Shown: positions 54,579-64,000, counted from the first letter of the stretch. The stretch is DNA of 64,000 bases from CAYHDV01 sp047619465 (GCA_047619465.1 JBLHJW010000001.1:1-64000), one strand, 5' to 3'. Numbers and translations: made by a program. The notes: a model not told the origin generated them from the sequence alone.

Positions 54579-55619
54579 TTAATATAATGCTTCATATAAT
54601 TGGGTAGCCCCAGTTACTGAAAAGCTAAACTCATCAACAACGATACCTCCTACAAATCCTCGAGCAAACAAGTTTGTAGCAAGAATAGGGTCTAGGTTTC
54701 CATAATCAAGTGACCAATTTTGTTGCCCATTTGGATCCATTGAACTAAGCGATGCCTCCCCCCAAAGAACGTAGTCATCTTCTGCCATCCCTGTTCCTGT
54801 TGGAATAGCCCAAATCTCAACCCTTTCAACCCCCCTACTTTGGACAATTATATTAGATTGGTCTTTTAATACATAAAAATTATCTAAATAAGCTTCCTCA
54901 ACATTTGTTTCTGAGCCAGCTTCTGAAACCACGTCATTTTGAATTACTTCAGATTGTTCTTGTTCTAAATTATCTAGATCTTCTAACCCTTCTTCTTGCT
55001 CCAGATCTATTGTATCCTCTGTTTCTGGATATTGTCGTGATCCATTACCATTTTGAAGTTCTTTAATTTTTGCTTCAAGATTAGAAAGCTTGTTTAAAAG
55101 AAATTGTATTTTTTCATCAATAGCGGATCTAACTTCCCCTTGTTTGTTTATAGCTCTTTGTATAGCTTCTTTGGCTTCTGGATTTTCTAATTTATCTTGC
55201 ACAGCAGTAAGGACATTTGTTCTAGTGTCAGCTGTACTTGATATATTATCTAATATTTCTTCTTGTTTCTTGTCATCTTCTATTCTATCTGTAGAATTTG
55301 TAGCTTTAGTAGTATATTTGTCTGATTCATCAAAAAGCACACTCGCTTCATCAGTATCTCCTATTTCAAGCTTTTCTTTTGCTAATTCAAAATTTCTACT
55401 TGAAAAATCTTGTAATAGATCAATCTTGTTTACAGGTTTAAATGTAAAAAATAACCTTACTTTATCAAAAAATCCCACAGGCTTAATCTCTGTGTTTATA
55501 CTATATTGATATGAAGCCGTGGCTTCTGTATCAGATGTTTGGGCAAATGATGATGCTCCAAAAAATAGGAAGGCTATAGCCCCTATTGTTACTAAACTTA
55601 ATAATATTTTATTTGTCAT
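54579..55619 (-). CDS. DUF5667-type secreted protein
   Basis: This 346-residue protein has a signal peptide (about 1-26, ending FAQ). A DUF5667-like helical region follows at about 45-190, with GFFDKVRLFFTFKPVNKIDL at its start and repeated ELAKEKLEIGD-like helices. A Glu-rich linker and a C-terminal beta domain of about 100 residues follow. DUF5667 proteins are frequent in patescibacteria and have no proven role. The gene is monocistronic with its own terminator. Confidence 0.75.
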   Translation of the reverse strand: MTNKILLSLVTIGAIAFLFFGASSFAQTSDTEATASYQYSINTEIKPVGFFDKVRLFFTFKPVNKIDLLQDFSSRNFELAKEKLEIGDTDEASVLFDESDKYTTKATNSTDRIEDDKKQEEILDNISSTADTRTNVLTAVQDKLENPEAKEAIQRAINKQGEVRSAIDEKIQFLLNKLSNLEAKIKELQNGNGSRQYPETEDTIDLEQEEGLEDLDNLEQEQSEVIQNDVVSEAGSETNVEEAYLDNFYVLKDQSNIIVQSRGVERVEIWAIPTGTGMAEDDYVLWGEASLSSMDPNGQQNWSLDYGNLDPILATNLFARGFVGGIVVDEFSFSVTGATQLYEALY

Positions 55620-55718
55620 ATGATTTTGATCTGTTTTAGTAGAATTATTATTAATAAACGAGCCAGATATGATTCGTACGATATAAGACGTATATAGTAT
55701 AATTATATTACAGTAATA

Positions 55719-56513
55719 TTATATACCAAAAAGTCTTTTGGTGTTTTCCAAAAGCTGAACTCGTAGAGTCTCAACCTCTGACCCCCGCAGTACAGCGAGT
55801 TTTTCTACAACAGATATTACATGCCATGGCTCTGCTCTCTTTCCTCGATATGGAACAGGTGCCACATATGGAGCGTCTGTCTCGGACAGCATTCGATCAA
55901 GAGGGATCCCTTTTACCACTTCATCGTAGTCATGAGTAAATGTAATAACTCCAGTAAATGATATATAGAAACCAAGATCTATAAATCTGTTGGCAATATC
56001 TAGATTCCCAGCGAAAAAGTGAGCATCTCCACGAAGCTGTTCTCCTGCAGAAGCCTTGTATTCAGTCAGTATTTTCAAGGTGTCTTCGTAGGCGTCAAAT
56101 GAGTTTTTAGAAGGCCTTATGTGTAACATAAGTGGTTTATCATGTTTGATTGCAAACTCAATCTGAGCTCGAAATTGAGCCTCCTGTCGCTCTTTTTCAC
56201 CCGTATCTGAGGCTGTTGTTCTAAAGTAGTCTAGACCGCACTCCCCCACACAAACGACCTTTTTCTCCTTCATGAATTTCTCATAGAATTCTGGATTAAA
56301 CACCTCTCTATCTGTCTCGGTTGGGTGAAGCCCAACAGCAGCGTATAGGTTTTCTGATAATCCAGCTATCTCAACAGCTTTAGCTGAGCTCTTCTCATCC
56401 ACTCCAACAGTAATAGTTCCCACCTCTTTTTCCTCGAGTGCTGAAATAACCTGCGAATAGTCGTCGCTGAATTGAGCTAGATTTAAATGTGAATGGATAT
56501 CAAAATATTTCAT
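55719..56513 (-). CDS. tatD: TatD-family metal-dependent hydrolase
   Basis: This 264-residue protein is counted from ATG 56513 (MKYFDIHSHLNL); a second ATG lies at 56528. The metal motif HSH at 7-9, VGECGLDYF, a LMLHIRPS strand, and LSETDAPYV near 210 are the TatD pattern. TatD enzymes are DNases or phosphoesterases involved in repair and RNA quality control. The gene follows metG, a common order, although a hairpin lies between them. Confidence 0.93.
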   Translation of the reverse strand: MKYFDIHSHLNLAQFSDDYSQVISALEEKEVGTITVGVDEKSSAKAVEIAGLSENLYAAVGLHPTETDREVFNPEFYEKFMKEKKVVCVGECGLDYFRTTASDTGEKERQEAQFRAQIEFAIKHDKPLMLHIRPSKNSFDAYEDTLKILTEYKASAGEQLRGDAHFFAGNLDIANRFIDLGFYISFTGVITFTHDYDEVVKGIPLDRMLSETDAPYVAPVPYRGKRAEPWHVISVVEKLAVLRGSEVETLRVQLLENTKRLFGI

Positions 56514-56542
56514 AAGGTAACTATACAAAATTAAAACAAAAA

Positions 56543-56562
56543 TAAAAACCCTTTCGGGTCTT
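56543..56562 (-). terminator. Short terminator at the metG stop codon
   Basis: On the minus strand GACCC-GAAA-GGGT followed by TTTTATTTTTG, directly abutting the metG stop; probably partial, because tatD follows. Confidence 0.55.
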
Positions 56563-58050
56563 TTAATCCTTCCTGAGGAAAAGTGGTTCCTCTGGCATTT
56601 TTAATTCAACAAGATGTTGCTGAATTTTCTCTGCGGTTTCTGGAAGGAACGGCTCAAGTAGAATAGCTACATACCACAGATTTAATAGTAGTTTTGCCAG
56701 GTCTTCTTTGGCCTCTTCTTCATTCACTTTAATTTTTTTGAAAGGTTGCTCCTTGGCTATGAACTCATCCATCTCCCCTATCTCTTTCCAAATGAAATCC
56801 AACGAAGAATTATAATTATATGACTCCATGGAATCTCTATACTCTTTAAATCCATCTTCTACTTTAATCTCTTCTAGAGTTTCAGTTCTATCTGGGAAAT
56901 CAAGAACAACTCCGTAACTAGTTACCATTTTAAGTATGCGATTTACTAAGTTCCCAAGTCCGTTTGCTAGGTGGGCATTATAACTATTCTTAAATCGTTC
57001 ATGAGTAAAAGGAGAGTCTTCAACTGAAGATATTTCTTTGAGTAAGAAGAATCGAAGTGCTTCTGTGCCATACTCATTAACAATATCCCGAGGGTCGACG
57101 ACATTGCCTAGAGTTTTACTCATCTTTACGCCTCCAGCACCTGTAATATGGCCATTTACAATGATCTGGTGTGAATTTGGAAATCCTGCCGCCATAAGCA
57201 TGGCCTGCCAAAGAGCTCCCTGCCATCTAGTGTTATCCTTACCACAGTACTGTGTAGGTGTACCCTCTATCCAAAATTTACCAAACATCTCTTGGTCGCC
57301 ATTCCAGTCCTTTAGAGTATTAATATAATTTGTTAGAGCATCAAACCAGACATACATTACATGATCTGAGTCGCCAGGCACTTCTATACCCCAAGGCATT
57401 TTTGTCTTAAGTCTGGAAATAGAGATGTCTTGAAGACCCCTCTTCACAAACTCCTTCATTTCATTAAACCTAAAATCAGGAGTAATAAAATTAGGGTTTT
57501 TGGAATAAAAATCTAAAAGCCTATCACCAAAAGCAGAGTACTTGAAAAAATAATTTTCTTCGTTTATGGACTCAAGGGATACGCCGTCATGGTAAGGACA
57601 GAACCCTTGTTCGTTTAATTCTGACTCTGTCTTATCACTCTCACAACCGACACAATATTTTGCTTCGTATTTATCTTTGTAAATATAACCATTATTGAAA
57701 ACTAACTGCCAAAATTCTTGGGCAAGAGACTCATGAGTCTTGTCTGTTGTACGAATAAAATGAAGACCCTCTTCCTCACTCATTAAACCAAACATACCCA
57801 ACTGTTCTTTAAAAATAGATAGGGATTCATCTACAAAAACCTGAGGATCTTTACCCATCTCCTTAGCTTTATTTAGTATCTTTATGCCGTGCTCATCAGT
57901 ACCAGTATTAAAAAACACATCATACCCGGCAATCTTTTTTGATCGTGCCAAAACATCAGCACGGACAAATTCAAGAGCATGACCTATATGAAGAGGAGCA
58001 TTCACGTATGGAAGAGTCGTTGTTATATAAAAATTTTTTTTCTCTGACAT
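56563..58050 (-). CDS. metG: Methionyl-tRNA synthetase
   Basis: This 495-residue class I synthetase has HIGH at 21-24 and KMSKT near 307-311 (GGVKMSKTLGNVVDP). A zinc-knuckle-like insert near 130-155 has one CxxC pair (YCVGCES) and then CPYHDG, so the second pair is Cys-x-x-His rather than Cys-x-x-Cys. The C-terminal tRNA-binding dimer domain found in longer MetRS is absent. It charges tRNA-Met for initiation and elongation. tatD lies downstream. Confidence 0.96.
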   Translation of the reverse strand: MSEKKNFYITTTLPYVNAPLHIGHALEFVRADVLARSKKIAGYDVFFNTGTDEHGIKILNKAKEMGKDPQVFVDESLSIFKEQLGMFGLMSEEEGLHFIRTTDKTHESLAQEFWQLVFNNGYIYKDKYEAKYCVGCESDKTESELNEQGFCPYHDGVSLESINEENYFFKYSAFGDRLLDFYSKNPNFITPDFRFNEMKEFVKRGLQDISISRLKTKMPWGIEVPGDSDHVMYVWFDALTNYINTLKDWNGDQEMFGKFWIEGTPTQYCGKDNTRWQGALWQAMLMAAGFPNSHQIIVNGHITGAGGVKMSKTLGNVVDPRDIVNEYGTEALRFFLLKEISSVEDSPFTHERFKNSYNAHLANGLGNLVNRILKMVTSYGVVLDFPDRTETLEEIKVEDGFKEYRDSMESYNYNSSLDFIWKEIGEMDEFIAKEQPFKKIKVNEEEAKEDLAKLLLNLWYVAILLEPFLPETAEKIQQHLVELKMPEEPLFLRKD

Positions 58051-58062
58051 ACAACAGTTTTA

Positions 58063-59163
58063 CTACGATGAGGCTTTCTTTGCAAGCTTGATAGCCTCTT
58101 TAGTTGTTTTAGCTACAACTTTATCTTTCTCTACATCACTTGCAAACTCCATCAAAACTACAGCCACTGGAATAGCCAAGATAAGACCCCAGAACCCTGC
58201 AAGCTGAACACCTATAAGAACGGCTAGGATAACAACTAACGGAGATATCCCTGTTACCTTTTGAACAACCAGTGGTGCAATAAGGTAGTTTTCAAATTGT
58301 TGAACAATCAAGTAAAAACCAGCCACAAGGAATCCCATGGTTAAACCTCCGTCCAGATAACCGAAAGATATCGCTGGAATAGCGGCCAGAATAATACCAA
58401 AAGGGATCAGCTCCATGATACCTGCCACAAGCGCTAGCATCAGTGCGTATTTAACCCCTAGAATAGATAGACCTAAATATGTCAGAACTCCAATCAGAAG
58501 CCCAAGCACCAGCTGCCCTTGCATCCAGAGCGCTATTTTTTTCTGGGAACGATTCCATAGATCTATAGCGTAGTTCTCATGAGAAAGCGGAACAACTATT
58601 CGCAAGAAGTGAGCTATCCCTCCTTTTTCAATAGATAGATAAAAGGAAATAACAACGATTAGAATTAAGTTTGCAAGACCTCCAAAGATACCAGAAATTG
58701 CAGAGAAGAAATTGGTTGAGACATTTTGAACAACACCTGAAGAGCTGCTAACCAATCCCCCAAGGTTACCGCTGCTTAAATTTGTAACACCCTGAGCAGC
58801 AGACAAAATACTGTCTTTAAACCCATTCATAGTATCTGAGTCAGGGAGATATTCAGCAAGAATATTCACTACGTTTGCAGATTCAACAATAAGTATCGGA
58901 ACAAACAAATAAAATACTCCAGCAAGAACACCTATAGATAGGGCGTAGATAATAACAACAGAAAGTGTTCTACCGAGTTTGTATTTCTCTGATGCCGTAG
59001 CAGCTGAACCCACAAAAGAAGCTATAACAATAGAAGTCATAACAACCAAGACCAAATCTTTTAAAGCAAATACCGCCGCTACAACAGCAACCCAGATCAG
59101 AATTTTTAAGATCGCAGATGTTGTAATATTTATTGAAATTGTGGAATTTTTTTTTGTTGCCAT
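58063..59163 (-). CDS. AI-2E family transporter-like membrane protein
   Basis: This 366-residue protein is counted from ATG 59163 (MATKKNSTISINI). It has seven to eight membrane helices in the AI-2E/PerM pattern, with the central pair ALWMQGQLVLGLLIGVLTYLG and LVAGIMELIPFGIILAAIPA, and the C-terminal GISPLVVILAVLIG. The family includes exporters and Na+/H+ antiporters; the autoinducer-2 role is documented only for a few members. It precedes metG by 12 nt on the same strand. Confidence 0.88.
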   Translation of the reverse strand: MATKKNSTISINITTSAILKILIWVAVVAAVFALKDLVLVVMTSIVIASFVGSAATASEKYKLGRTLSVVIIYALSIGVLAGVFYLFVPILIVESANVVNILAEYLPDSDTMNGFKDSILSAAQGVTNLSSGNLGGLVSSSSGVVQNVSTNFFSAISGIFGGLANLILIVVISFYLSIEKGGIAHFLRIVVPLSHENYAIDLWNRSQKKIALWMQGQLVLGLLIGVLTYLGLSILGVKYALMLALVAGIMELIPFGIILAAIPAISFGYLDGGLTMGFLVAGFYLIVQQFENYLIAPLVVQKVTGISPLVVILAVLIGVQLAGFWGLILAIPVAVVLMEFASDVEKDKVVAKTTKEAIKLAKKASS

Positions 59164-59210
59164 AATATATAGAGAAAGTTGTTTATACAAAATATTGTAG
59201 CATGGTTTTA

Positions 59211-59242
59211 AATAAAAAATTCCACGAGAGTGGAATTTTTTA
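59211..59242 (-). terminator. Terminator after glyS
   Basis: AAAAATTCCAC and GTGGAATTTTT pair around GAGA, with T-runs on both strands, directly after the glyS stop. Confidence 0.82.
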
Positions 59243-59243
59243 T

Positions 59244-60635
59244 TTATCTTTCCAATTTTTCTTTTAAATACCCTACAAGATCTTCTTCTTTTACTCGCTC
59301 CTGCTCTCCAGTATTTCGGTCTCGAATGGTTACCCCTTCTCCTTCGAGGGTGTCGTAATCTATAACGATTCCAAACGGTGTTCCTATTTCATCTTGTCGT
59401 CGATATCTTTTACCAACGTTTCCATTGTCATCCCAGACCACTCGTCCGAACTCAGATTTCAACTTTCCAAAAATACTCCGGGCTTTGTCTACAATTTCTG
59501 GCTTATTTTTCACAAGAGGCGAAACAGCGCAGAGTATTGGAGCAATAGAGGGTTTGAATTTCAAATAAACACGAGATGTCCCGTCTTCCATTTCTTCCTC
59601 TTCATAAGCAGATAATAACAACGCAAGAATTGTCCGATCCAACCCAAACGATGGCTCTATCACATGAGGGACAAAAGTCTCTCCTGTAGATGAGTCAGTG
59701 TATTGAAGTTTCTGTTTTGAGTGCTCTGCATGTTTTGTCAAATCAAAGTCTGTCCGGTAGGCCAACCCACAAAGCTCGCTTCGTCCAAAAGGAAAATCAA
59801 ATTCCCAGTCCATTGTTCTTTTTGAATAGTGACTTCTAGCTTCTTTTGGGTGTTCATACTCATGCATTTTTGAGTCATCTAGGCCGATTTCTGTGAACCA
59901 CTCCCTCTGCTCTTCCAGCCAGTATGTAAATTGTTTTTCCCAGTCTTCTTCTTTTATAAAATATTCAATCTCCATTTGCTCTAGCTCCCGAACCCTGAAA
60001 ATAAAGTCTTTCGGAGTAATTTCATTTCGAAAAGCTTTTCCTATCTGCCCAATACCGAAAGGAATTTTTGGATTCATGGTATCGAGTACATTTTTGTAGT
60101 TTACAAAAATACCCTGAGCTGTTTCAGGTCGCAAGTAACTTACACTAGAGCTATCTTCTGATGCACCAAGGCTTGTTTTGAGCATCATATTGAACTGCTT
60201 AACATCTCCTAAGTCATTTCCATTTGGAGATTTCAATCCAAGCTCTTTTATTTTGTCTGTCATTTGTTGAGCGGTCATTCCTTCTGCTTCAGGTAGACCA
60301 GCTTCTTCTAGCAAATGGTCAGCGCGGTACCGCTTATTTGTTTTGGTGTCTTCTACCAGCATGTCATGGAACTCATCAACATGACCAGTTGCCTCCCAGA
60401 CCTTCTGATTCATAAGAATTGCTGCATCTACTCCATACATATCTTCTCGGCTTTCTATAAATTTTTTCCACCAAGAGTCCTTAATGTGCTTCTTCAACTG
60501 TACACCAAGCGGACCAAAGTCATATGTTCCAGCAAGTCCACCATATATTTCAGACCCAGGGAAAATAAACCCTCTCCTTTTTGCCAGGCTGACTATTTTA
60601 TGCATTAAATCAATATTTTGGTCTTTTTTATCCAT
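59244..60635 (-). CDS. glyS: Glycyl-tRNA synthetase, dimeric single-chain type
   Basis: This 463-residue class II synthetase is of the eukaryote/Gram-positive alpha2 type. It has RRGFIFPGSEIYGGLAGTYD (motif 1 region), SYLRPETAQGIFVNYKN, FRNEITPKDFIFRVRELEQ (motif 2) and PSFGLDRTILALL (motif 3). The C-terminal anticodon-binding domain is complete. It differs from the alpha2beta2 enzyme of E. coli. The gene stands alone with its own terminator. Confidence 0.96.
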   Translation of the reverse strand: MDKKDQNIDLMHKIVSLAKRRGFIFPGSEIYGGLAGTYDFGPLGVQLKKHIKDSWWKKFIESREDMYGVDAAILMNQKVWEATGHVDEFHDMLVEDTKTNKRYRADHLLEEAGLPEAEGMTAQQMTDKIKELGLKSPNGNDLGDVKQFNMMLKTSLGASEDSSSVSYLRPETAQGIFVNYKNVLDTMNPKIPFGIGQIGKAFRNEITPKDFIFRVRELEQMEIEYFIKEEDWEKQFTYWLEEQREWFTEIGLDDSKMHEYEHPKEARSHYSKRTMDWEFDFPFGRSELCGLAYRTDFDLTKHAEHSKQKLQYTDSSTGETFVPHVIEPSFGLDRTILALLLSAYEEEEMEDGTSRVYLKFKPSIAPILCAVSPLVKNKPEIVDKARSIFGKLKSEFGRVVWDDNGNVGKRYRRQDEIGTPFGIVIDYDTLEGEGVTIRDRNTGEQERVKEEDLVGYLKEKLER

Positions 60636-60668
60636 AATCTCTATATTACTTTAGATAGAACAGACTGT

Positions 60669-62543
60669 CTATTCTGGTGCAACTCTTCCTTCAGAAGTAA
60701 GGTATCCTTGATCATTTGTTATTCGAATAGAAACAGGCCCGACAACACTCTCTAGCGAGGTTCCTGTAAATAGATCTCTAGCTAATATTTGAGTGTCACT
60801 GGTTAGGAGTGGACCGCTTCCAATCTGTGAAATAGACGGTGTAAGACCAACCAAGAAAGAAACTTCTTTTCCTAGTCGTGTTAGGCCAGCTCCGCGATTT
60901 ATAGTTCCAATGTTCCAAGTAACCTCTCTTGTCGCAGGGTCATATGAAACAGATTCTGTAACAGGGGAAACCTGATTTTTGTACTCGACATAGTTAGGTA
61001 GAGTTGTTTTTGCTTTTGCCCCAGAAGCAGCATTTGCAGAGTTTGTAACAGACCATATGATTGTGTACTCTGTTTCCTGACCAACAACAGGTGGTACTGT
61101 TCCTCTGTTATTAAATGGACCAGATCTAAAGAAACCATCAGCCGTAATAAACAGGTCTGAATTTATTTGTATTGTTTTTTGAATTGAATTTTTTATAGTC
61201 TCCAAAGACCTTCCTTCTGTTGGTTTTTTACCGCTTATAGATACAGACAACTTAATTTCTTCGTCTTCAGCTAAATCACCACCTTGATACAAAGGCAGAG
61301 ATGAAAAACTGAAGTTTATGTTACTCCTAGATCCAGGCTGAACAGAGGCGAAAGATCCATAGTTTGTTTTATCCCATCGTATGGTTTTAGTGTTTGAATC
61401 ATAGAAACCTCCCGAAACTTCAATACTTGATTCATTTAATATTTCTCCCTCAAGTGAAATTTCAAGAACAACATCATCTATTCTAGTTGGAAGGTTATTT
61501 GACCATTTAATCACGACAGGAATTGTCTCTCCAGATTTTACAGAAACAGTTTCATCATCTACCCCAGCAATCAAGATTTGAGTACCTATGAAAGGACGAC
61601 TTATGGTTGCGGTGTGAATATAAGAACTATAAACCTGAGAAAGGTCTGAACTAGAGAAATTGGTGTATGGTCCAACAAAGAATCTAAAAGCTCTCTGCTC
61701 ACCTTCCTCTCCAAAGAGAACTCCTGAGAAAGTTATTTCTTTTTCAACACCGGACCCTAGGTCTCCCAAATGCCACACACTATCACCAAAAACTGGATCT
61801 ATATCTGACTCTTCAAATCTAAACCCTGTTGGGTAGTCTATTTTTATTCCAACATCCTTATTTACAACACTGTTGTTTGCTCTAATTTTTACTGTAAAAG
61901 TTGTCTTTTGCCCTGAAATAACACCATTGTGAGCATCTATAGTTAAGTCGATTGGAGCAGAGTTAAGCGTTACAAAATGTGAAAAATCTTTAAAGAAAAT
62001 TGCATTTGATCCTTTTATTCGATACTCAATGGTTGTCTGTATTTCCTGCAATGAACCCTGCTGACCAAAAAGAACAACGTCCCGAGCTTCTACAACTGTC
62101 TCGCCTGCTTTAATGGTACCCAAGGAAACTCTTTCTCTAACCGCATCTCCTGCTCCGTCTGGATAATTAACAAGAAGATCGCTGTACTCTAGAGGAACAG
62201 AATTTCTGTTTGTTATTTGAATTTGAAGAGGTAACTCCTCTCCTCCAGCTGTAAAAGTGTTACCTAAAACCTGTATATCAATATTTTTTGTAGAAACTTT
62301 TCCATTCCCGCTTAGAAGCTGAAAAACCAGGAAAAGAATAGAAAAGCTAAAAAAAACAATAGATAAAACAAATATGGTTTTTACGATTGATCTTTTCTTT
62401 TTTGGAACATACTTCTTTACAGAAGAAGAACCCCAATCACGATTGGATTCTTTGTCATTTTTTTTCTGAACACCCCGTCTTTTACGACTTGATATTTTGG
62501 CTTTACCATAGAGTAAGTCCTCTTTTTTGTCTAAATTTCTCAT
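60669..62543 (-). CDS. Membrane-anchored multi-domain beta-sandwich protein
   Basis: This 624-residue protein has a basic cytoplasmic N-terminus (1-53), one membrane helix (about 54-78), and four or five repeated beta-sandwich domains. Each has an NFSFSSLPLYQGG- or ITFSGVLFGEEGE-like turn, similar to DUF11 or cohesin-type adhesion modules. No enzyme motif is visible. Such proteins probably act as surface stalks. The gene lies 22 nt after recO on the same strand, so co-transcription is likely. Confidence 0.75.
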   Translation of the reverse strand: MRNLDKKEDLLYGKAKISSRKRRGVQKKNDKESNRDWGSSSVKKYVPKKKRSIVKTIFVLSIVFFSFSILFLVFQLLSGNGKVSTKNIDIQVLGNTFTAGGEELPLQIQITNRNSVPLEYSDLLVNYPDGAGDAVRERVSLGTIKAGETVVEARDVVLFGQQGSLQEIQTTIEYRIKGSNAIFFKDFSHFVTLNSAPIDLTIDAHNGVISGQKTTFTVKIRANNSVVNKDVGIKIDYPTGFRFEESDIDPVFGDSVWHLGDLGSGVEKEITFSGVLFGEEGEQRAFRFFVGPYTNFSSSDLSQVYSSYIHTATISRPFIGTQILIAGVDDETVSVKSGETIPVVIKWSNNLPTRIDDVVLEISLEGEILNESSIEVSGGFYDSNTKTIRWDKTNYGSFASVQPGSRSNINFSFSSLPLYQGGDLAEDEEIKLSVSISGKKPTEGRSLETIKNSIQKTIQINSDLFITADGFFRSGPFNNRGTVPPVVGQETEYTIIWSVTNSANAASGAKAKTTLPNYVEYKNQVSPVTESVSYDPATREVTWNIGTINRGAGLTRLGKEVSFLVGLTPSISQIGSGPLLTSDTQILARDLFTGTSLESVVGPVSIRITNDQGYLTSEGRVAPE

Positions 62544-62565
62544 ATATAGCTATCAGTATAACACC

Positions 62566-63144
62566 TTAGAGATGGCTTTCGTGTAAGGCTCTGTTTATTT
62601 CTAGAATAACCTCTTTTTTGTTTTTCAATACAAAGTCAGCATTGACATCCTCTCCCATATCAACGATTTTTTTTGAAGCTGTATCATCACCAATATATCC
62701 TAGATGGTCGAGAATATGAACGCCTACGACAAGCTCAAAAACTCCAGGCTTATCTCCTTTTGTAAATAAATCATGAAAGAAAAAGGACACTATGTCATCA
62801 AATAGCTTTTCGTTTGGTTCTTCCCCAACATAAAGCCTTCGGAGTAAACTAGCTATTCGTGCCAAAACTTCGTTTTGCCTTAGACTTAAACTTCCATAGT
62901 CTCCCGACTCGTAGACATCTCCATTTGTAAGCTTCCATCCAGCCTTGCCATGAACCATACTGAATAGTCCAACATTGTAGTCTTGGACATGTCCACGGAG
63001 CTTGGACTGAAGTTTTCTTATTCCTGTTGCTTTTGCAAATACTACACCCAAGTCTCTGGTGAATATTTGAAGAAGCCTATCTGCCTCCCCTGACTTATAG
63101 GAAGTCAGTATAAATCCAGGTGTTGTGTAGATTGGATATGCCAT
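62566..63144 (-). CDS. recO: Recombination mediator RecO, short form
   Basis: This 192-residue protein has the N-terminal OB fold of RecO (TTPGFILTSYKSGEADRLLQ, then TRDLGVVFAKATGIRK) and a helical second domain. The usual zinc-finger cysteines are absent and the protein is 40-60 residues shorter than typical RecO. RecO helps load RecA on SSB-coated DNA; both partners are encoded in this window. It follows the EEP-fold gene by 2 nt. Confidence 0.88.
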   Translation of the reverse strand: MAYPIYTTPGFILTSYKSGEADRLLQIFTRDLGVVFAKATGIRKLQSKLRGHVQDYNVGLFSMVHGKAGWKLTNGDVYESGDYGSLSLRQNEVLARIASLLRRLYVGEEPNEKLFDDIVSFFFHDLFTKGDKPGVFELVVGVHILDHLGYIGDDTASKKIVDMGEDVNADFVLKNKKEVILEINRALHESHL

Positions 63145-63146
63145 TT

Positions 63147-63890
63147 TTATAATTCAAATTCTAAATAAAGGGCTGCATGATCTGAGACCTCATCTGGCAA
63201 CACTTTAAAATCTTTTACTTCTACGCCTTTGGTAAAAATGTAATCAGCAAAACGTATCTCCTTTTCATAATACGAAGTACGCGTATCCTTTATCCCATAT
63301 TCTTCCACAAGATCTATCATTCCTTCTTTAATAAGAGAGAGACTTTCTGTTTCAGGCTTTAAATTAAAATCTCCAACCAAAACTTTAGGCATGTCAAATC
63401 TACCTAAAAAATTTCTAATTTTATTTGATTGATTAATCCTATCCTCAGAATCATCTTTTCCTTTTCCATTCCATAAACCATGAACATTCACTACGATAAA
63501 TTTTTCTCCATCTTTATTCAAGATCGCATATTGTAAATTTCTTGGATGATGGCCTCCGTCACCATCTTTATATGAACCCCTTTCTCTATGAATAAAAATA
63601 TCTCCTTCTTCTTCAACTATGAAATCTTTTTTAACCCAAAGAGCAATGCCGTACCAGTCCTCAATACAAGGCCTAAAGAAGCCCTTGTGGTTATTTAAGA
63701 TGTTATCTATATCGTTAAATAACTCTAATGAACAGTTTTCTTTTCCGTCTTCAGCTTGGGTTTTGTCCGAAGCATTAGAATGAACCTCTTGAAAGCAGAA
63801 AATATCTATTTCTTCTGACCTGTCATCAAAAAACCTAAAGAGTGGGTCCCTAACTCTCCCTCCCCAGACATTTAAAGTGATTAATTTCAT
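63147..63890 (-). CDS. Endonuclease/exonuclease/phosphatase-fold hydrolase
   Basis: This 247-residue protein shows the EEP pattern: MKLITLNVWGG at the start, DIFCFQEVHS with the metal Glu, VNVHGLWNG, VLVGDFNLKPET, and the terminal SDHAALYLEFEL. Catalytic Asp, Asn and His residues are present. EEP enzymes cut DNA, inositol phosphates or other phosphodiesters, so the substrate is open. It lies between a partial upstream gene and recO with 2-nt gaps, clearly one operon. Confidence 0.9.
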   Translation of the reverse strand: MKLITLNVWGGRVRDPLFRFFDDRSEEIDIFCFQEVHSNASDKTQAEDGKENCSLELFNDIDNILNNHKGFFRPCIEDWYGIALWVKKDFIVEEEGDIFIHRERGSYKDGDGGHHPRNLQYAILNKDGEKFIVVNVHGLWNGKGKDDSEDRINQSNKIRNFLGRFDMPKVLVGDFNLKPETESLSLIKEGMIDLVEEYGIKDTRTSYYEKEIRFADYIFTKGVEVKDFKVLPDEVSDHAALYLEFEL

Positions 63891-63892
63891 TA

Positions 63893-64000
63893 TTATATTT
63901 TATCAATTTTAATCTCTCCACCAAAGTCCACCTCTACGACACCTGCTGTGTTTTGGAATTCATTTGAAAAACTCTCATAAATGTCTTTATTATTTTCTGG
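63893..64000 (-). CDS. 3' end of an unidentified gene (cut by window edge)
   Basis: Thirty-five codons and a TAA at 63893-63895 are in frame up to the window edge. The peptide includes DIYESFSNEFQNTAGVVEVD and ends with IKIDKI. It is too short to assign. The stop is 2 nt before the EEP gene start, so it is the upstream gene of the same operon. Confidence 0.6.
   Translation of the reverse strand, partial: PENNKDIYESFSNEFQNTAGVVEVDFGGEIKIDKI

Overview
The window (about 35-40 % GC by eye, standard genetic code) looks like a candidate-phyla-radiation (Patescibacteria) genome, most likely of the Paceibacteria/Parcubacteria type. The main evidence is a 23S rRNA gene interrupted by a group I intron, a 23S-5S unit with its own promoter and no 16S in the window, start codons almost without Shine-Dalgarno sequences, a large surface protein with a peptidoglycan-binding-like domain, a DUF5667-type protein, and no biosynthetic operons other than a surface-polysaccharide locus and folD. 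The lineage is an inference from gene content; no phylogeny was run.

Layout. 1-5.0 kb: the end of a secreted NHL beta-propeller gene, a UvrD-type helicase fused to a RecB-like nuclease, and two unknown small genes. 5-14.5 kb: DUF389 membrane protein, M3 peptidase, Mn-type superoxide dismutase, HI0933-family flavoprotein, TypA GTPase, a BtpA-like barrel protein, and a lemA-cupin-htpX cluster whose cupin is broken by two homopolymer indels. 14.6-21.3 kb: secD-secF, two small membrane proteins with their own promoters and near-identical terminators, then an envelope operon (anchored protein, rodA, folD, PAP2 phosphatase). 21.3-26 kb: 5S and 23S rRNA with a 536-nt group I intron at the position equivalent to E. 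coli 2593, long processing stems and structured spacers. 26-30 kb: TM-helix channel-like protein, HTH/nucleotidyltransferase-like protein, rplJ-rplL behind an L10-type leader, and a TPR protein.

30-41 kb is the accessory core, a surface-glycan locus: O-antigen ligase/polymerase-like protein with TPRs, initiating sugar-phosphate transferase, GT4, GT2 and GT32-like transferases, two convergent sulfotransferases, a Wzx-like flippase, a decayed gmd remnant, and a collagen-like protein whose N-terminal domain is of Bacteroidota type. 41-46 kb: REP-like palindromes around a GIY-YIG nuclease, then a 1135-residue S-layer-like protein behind a roughly 700-nt structured leader. 46-64 kb returns to housekeeping: DeoR-like regulator with palindromic operators, ftsK, recA, efp, rpsF-ssb-rpsR, DUF5667 protein, metG-tatD, AI-2E-type permease, glyS, a repeat-rich anchored protein, recO and an EEP-fold hydrolase.

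The most notable signals are the HEG-less L2593 group I intron in an unlinked 23S unit; short leader elements shared by unrelated genes (rplJ with the S-layer gene; typA with the TPR gene); the S-layer leader RNA; and signs of gain and decay in the glycan locus (collagen-like gene, gmd pseudogene, twin sulfotransferases sharing a palindromic terminator that encodes both C-termini).
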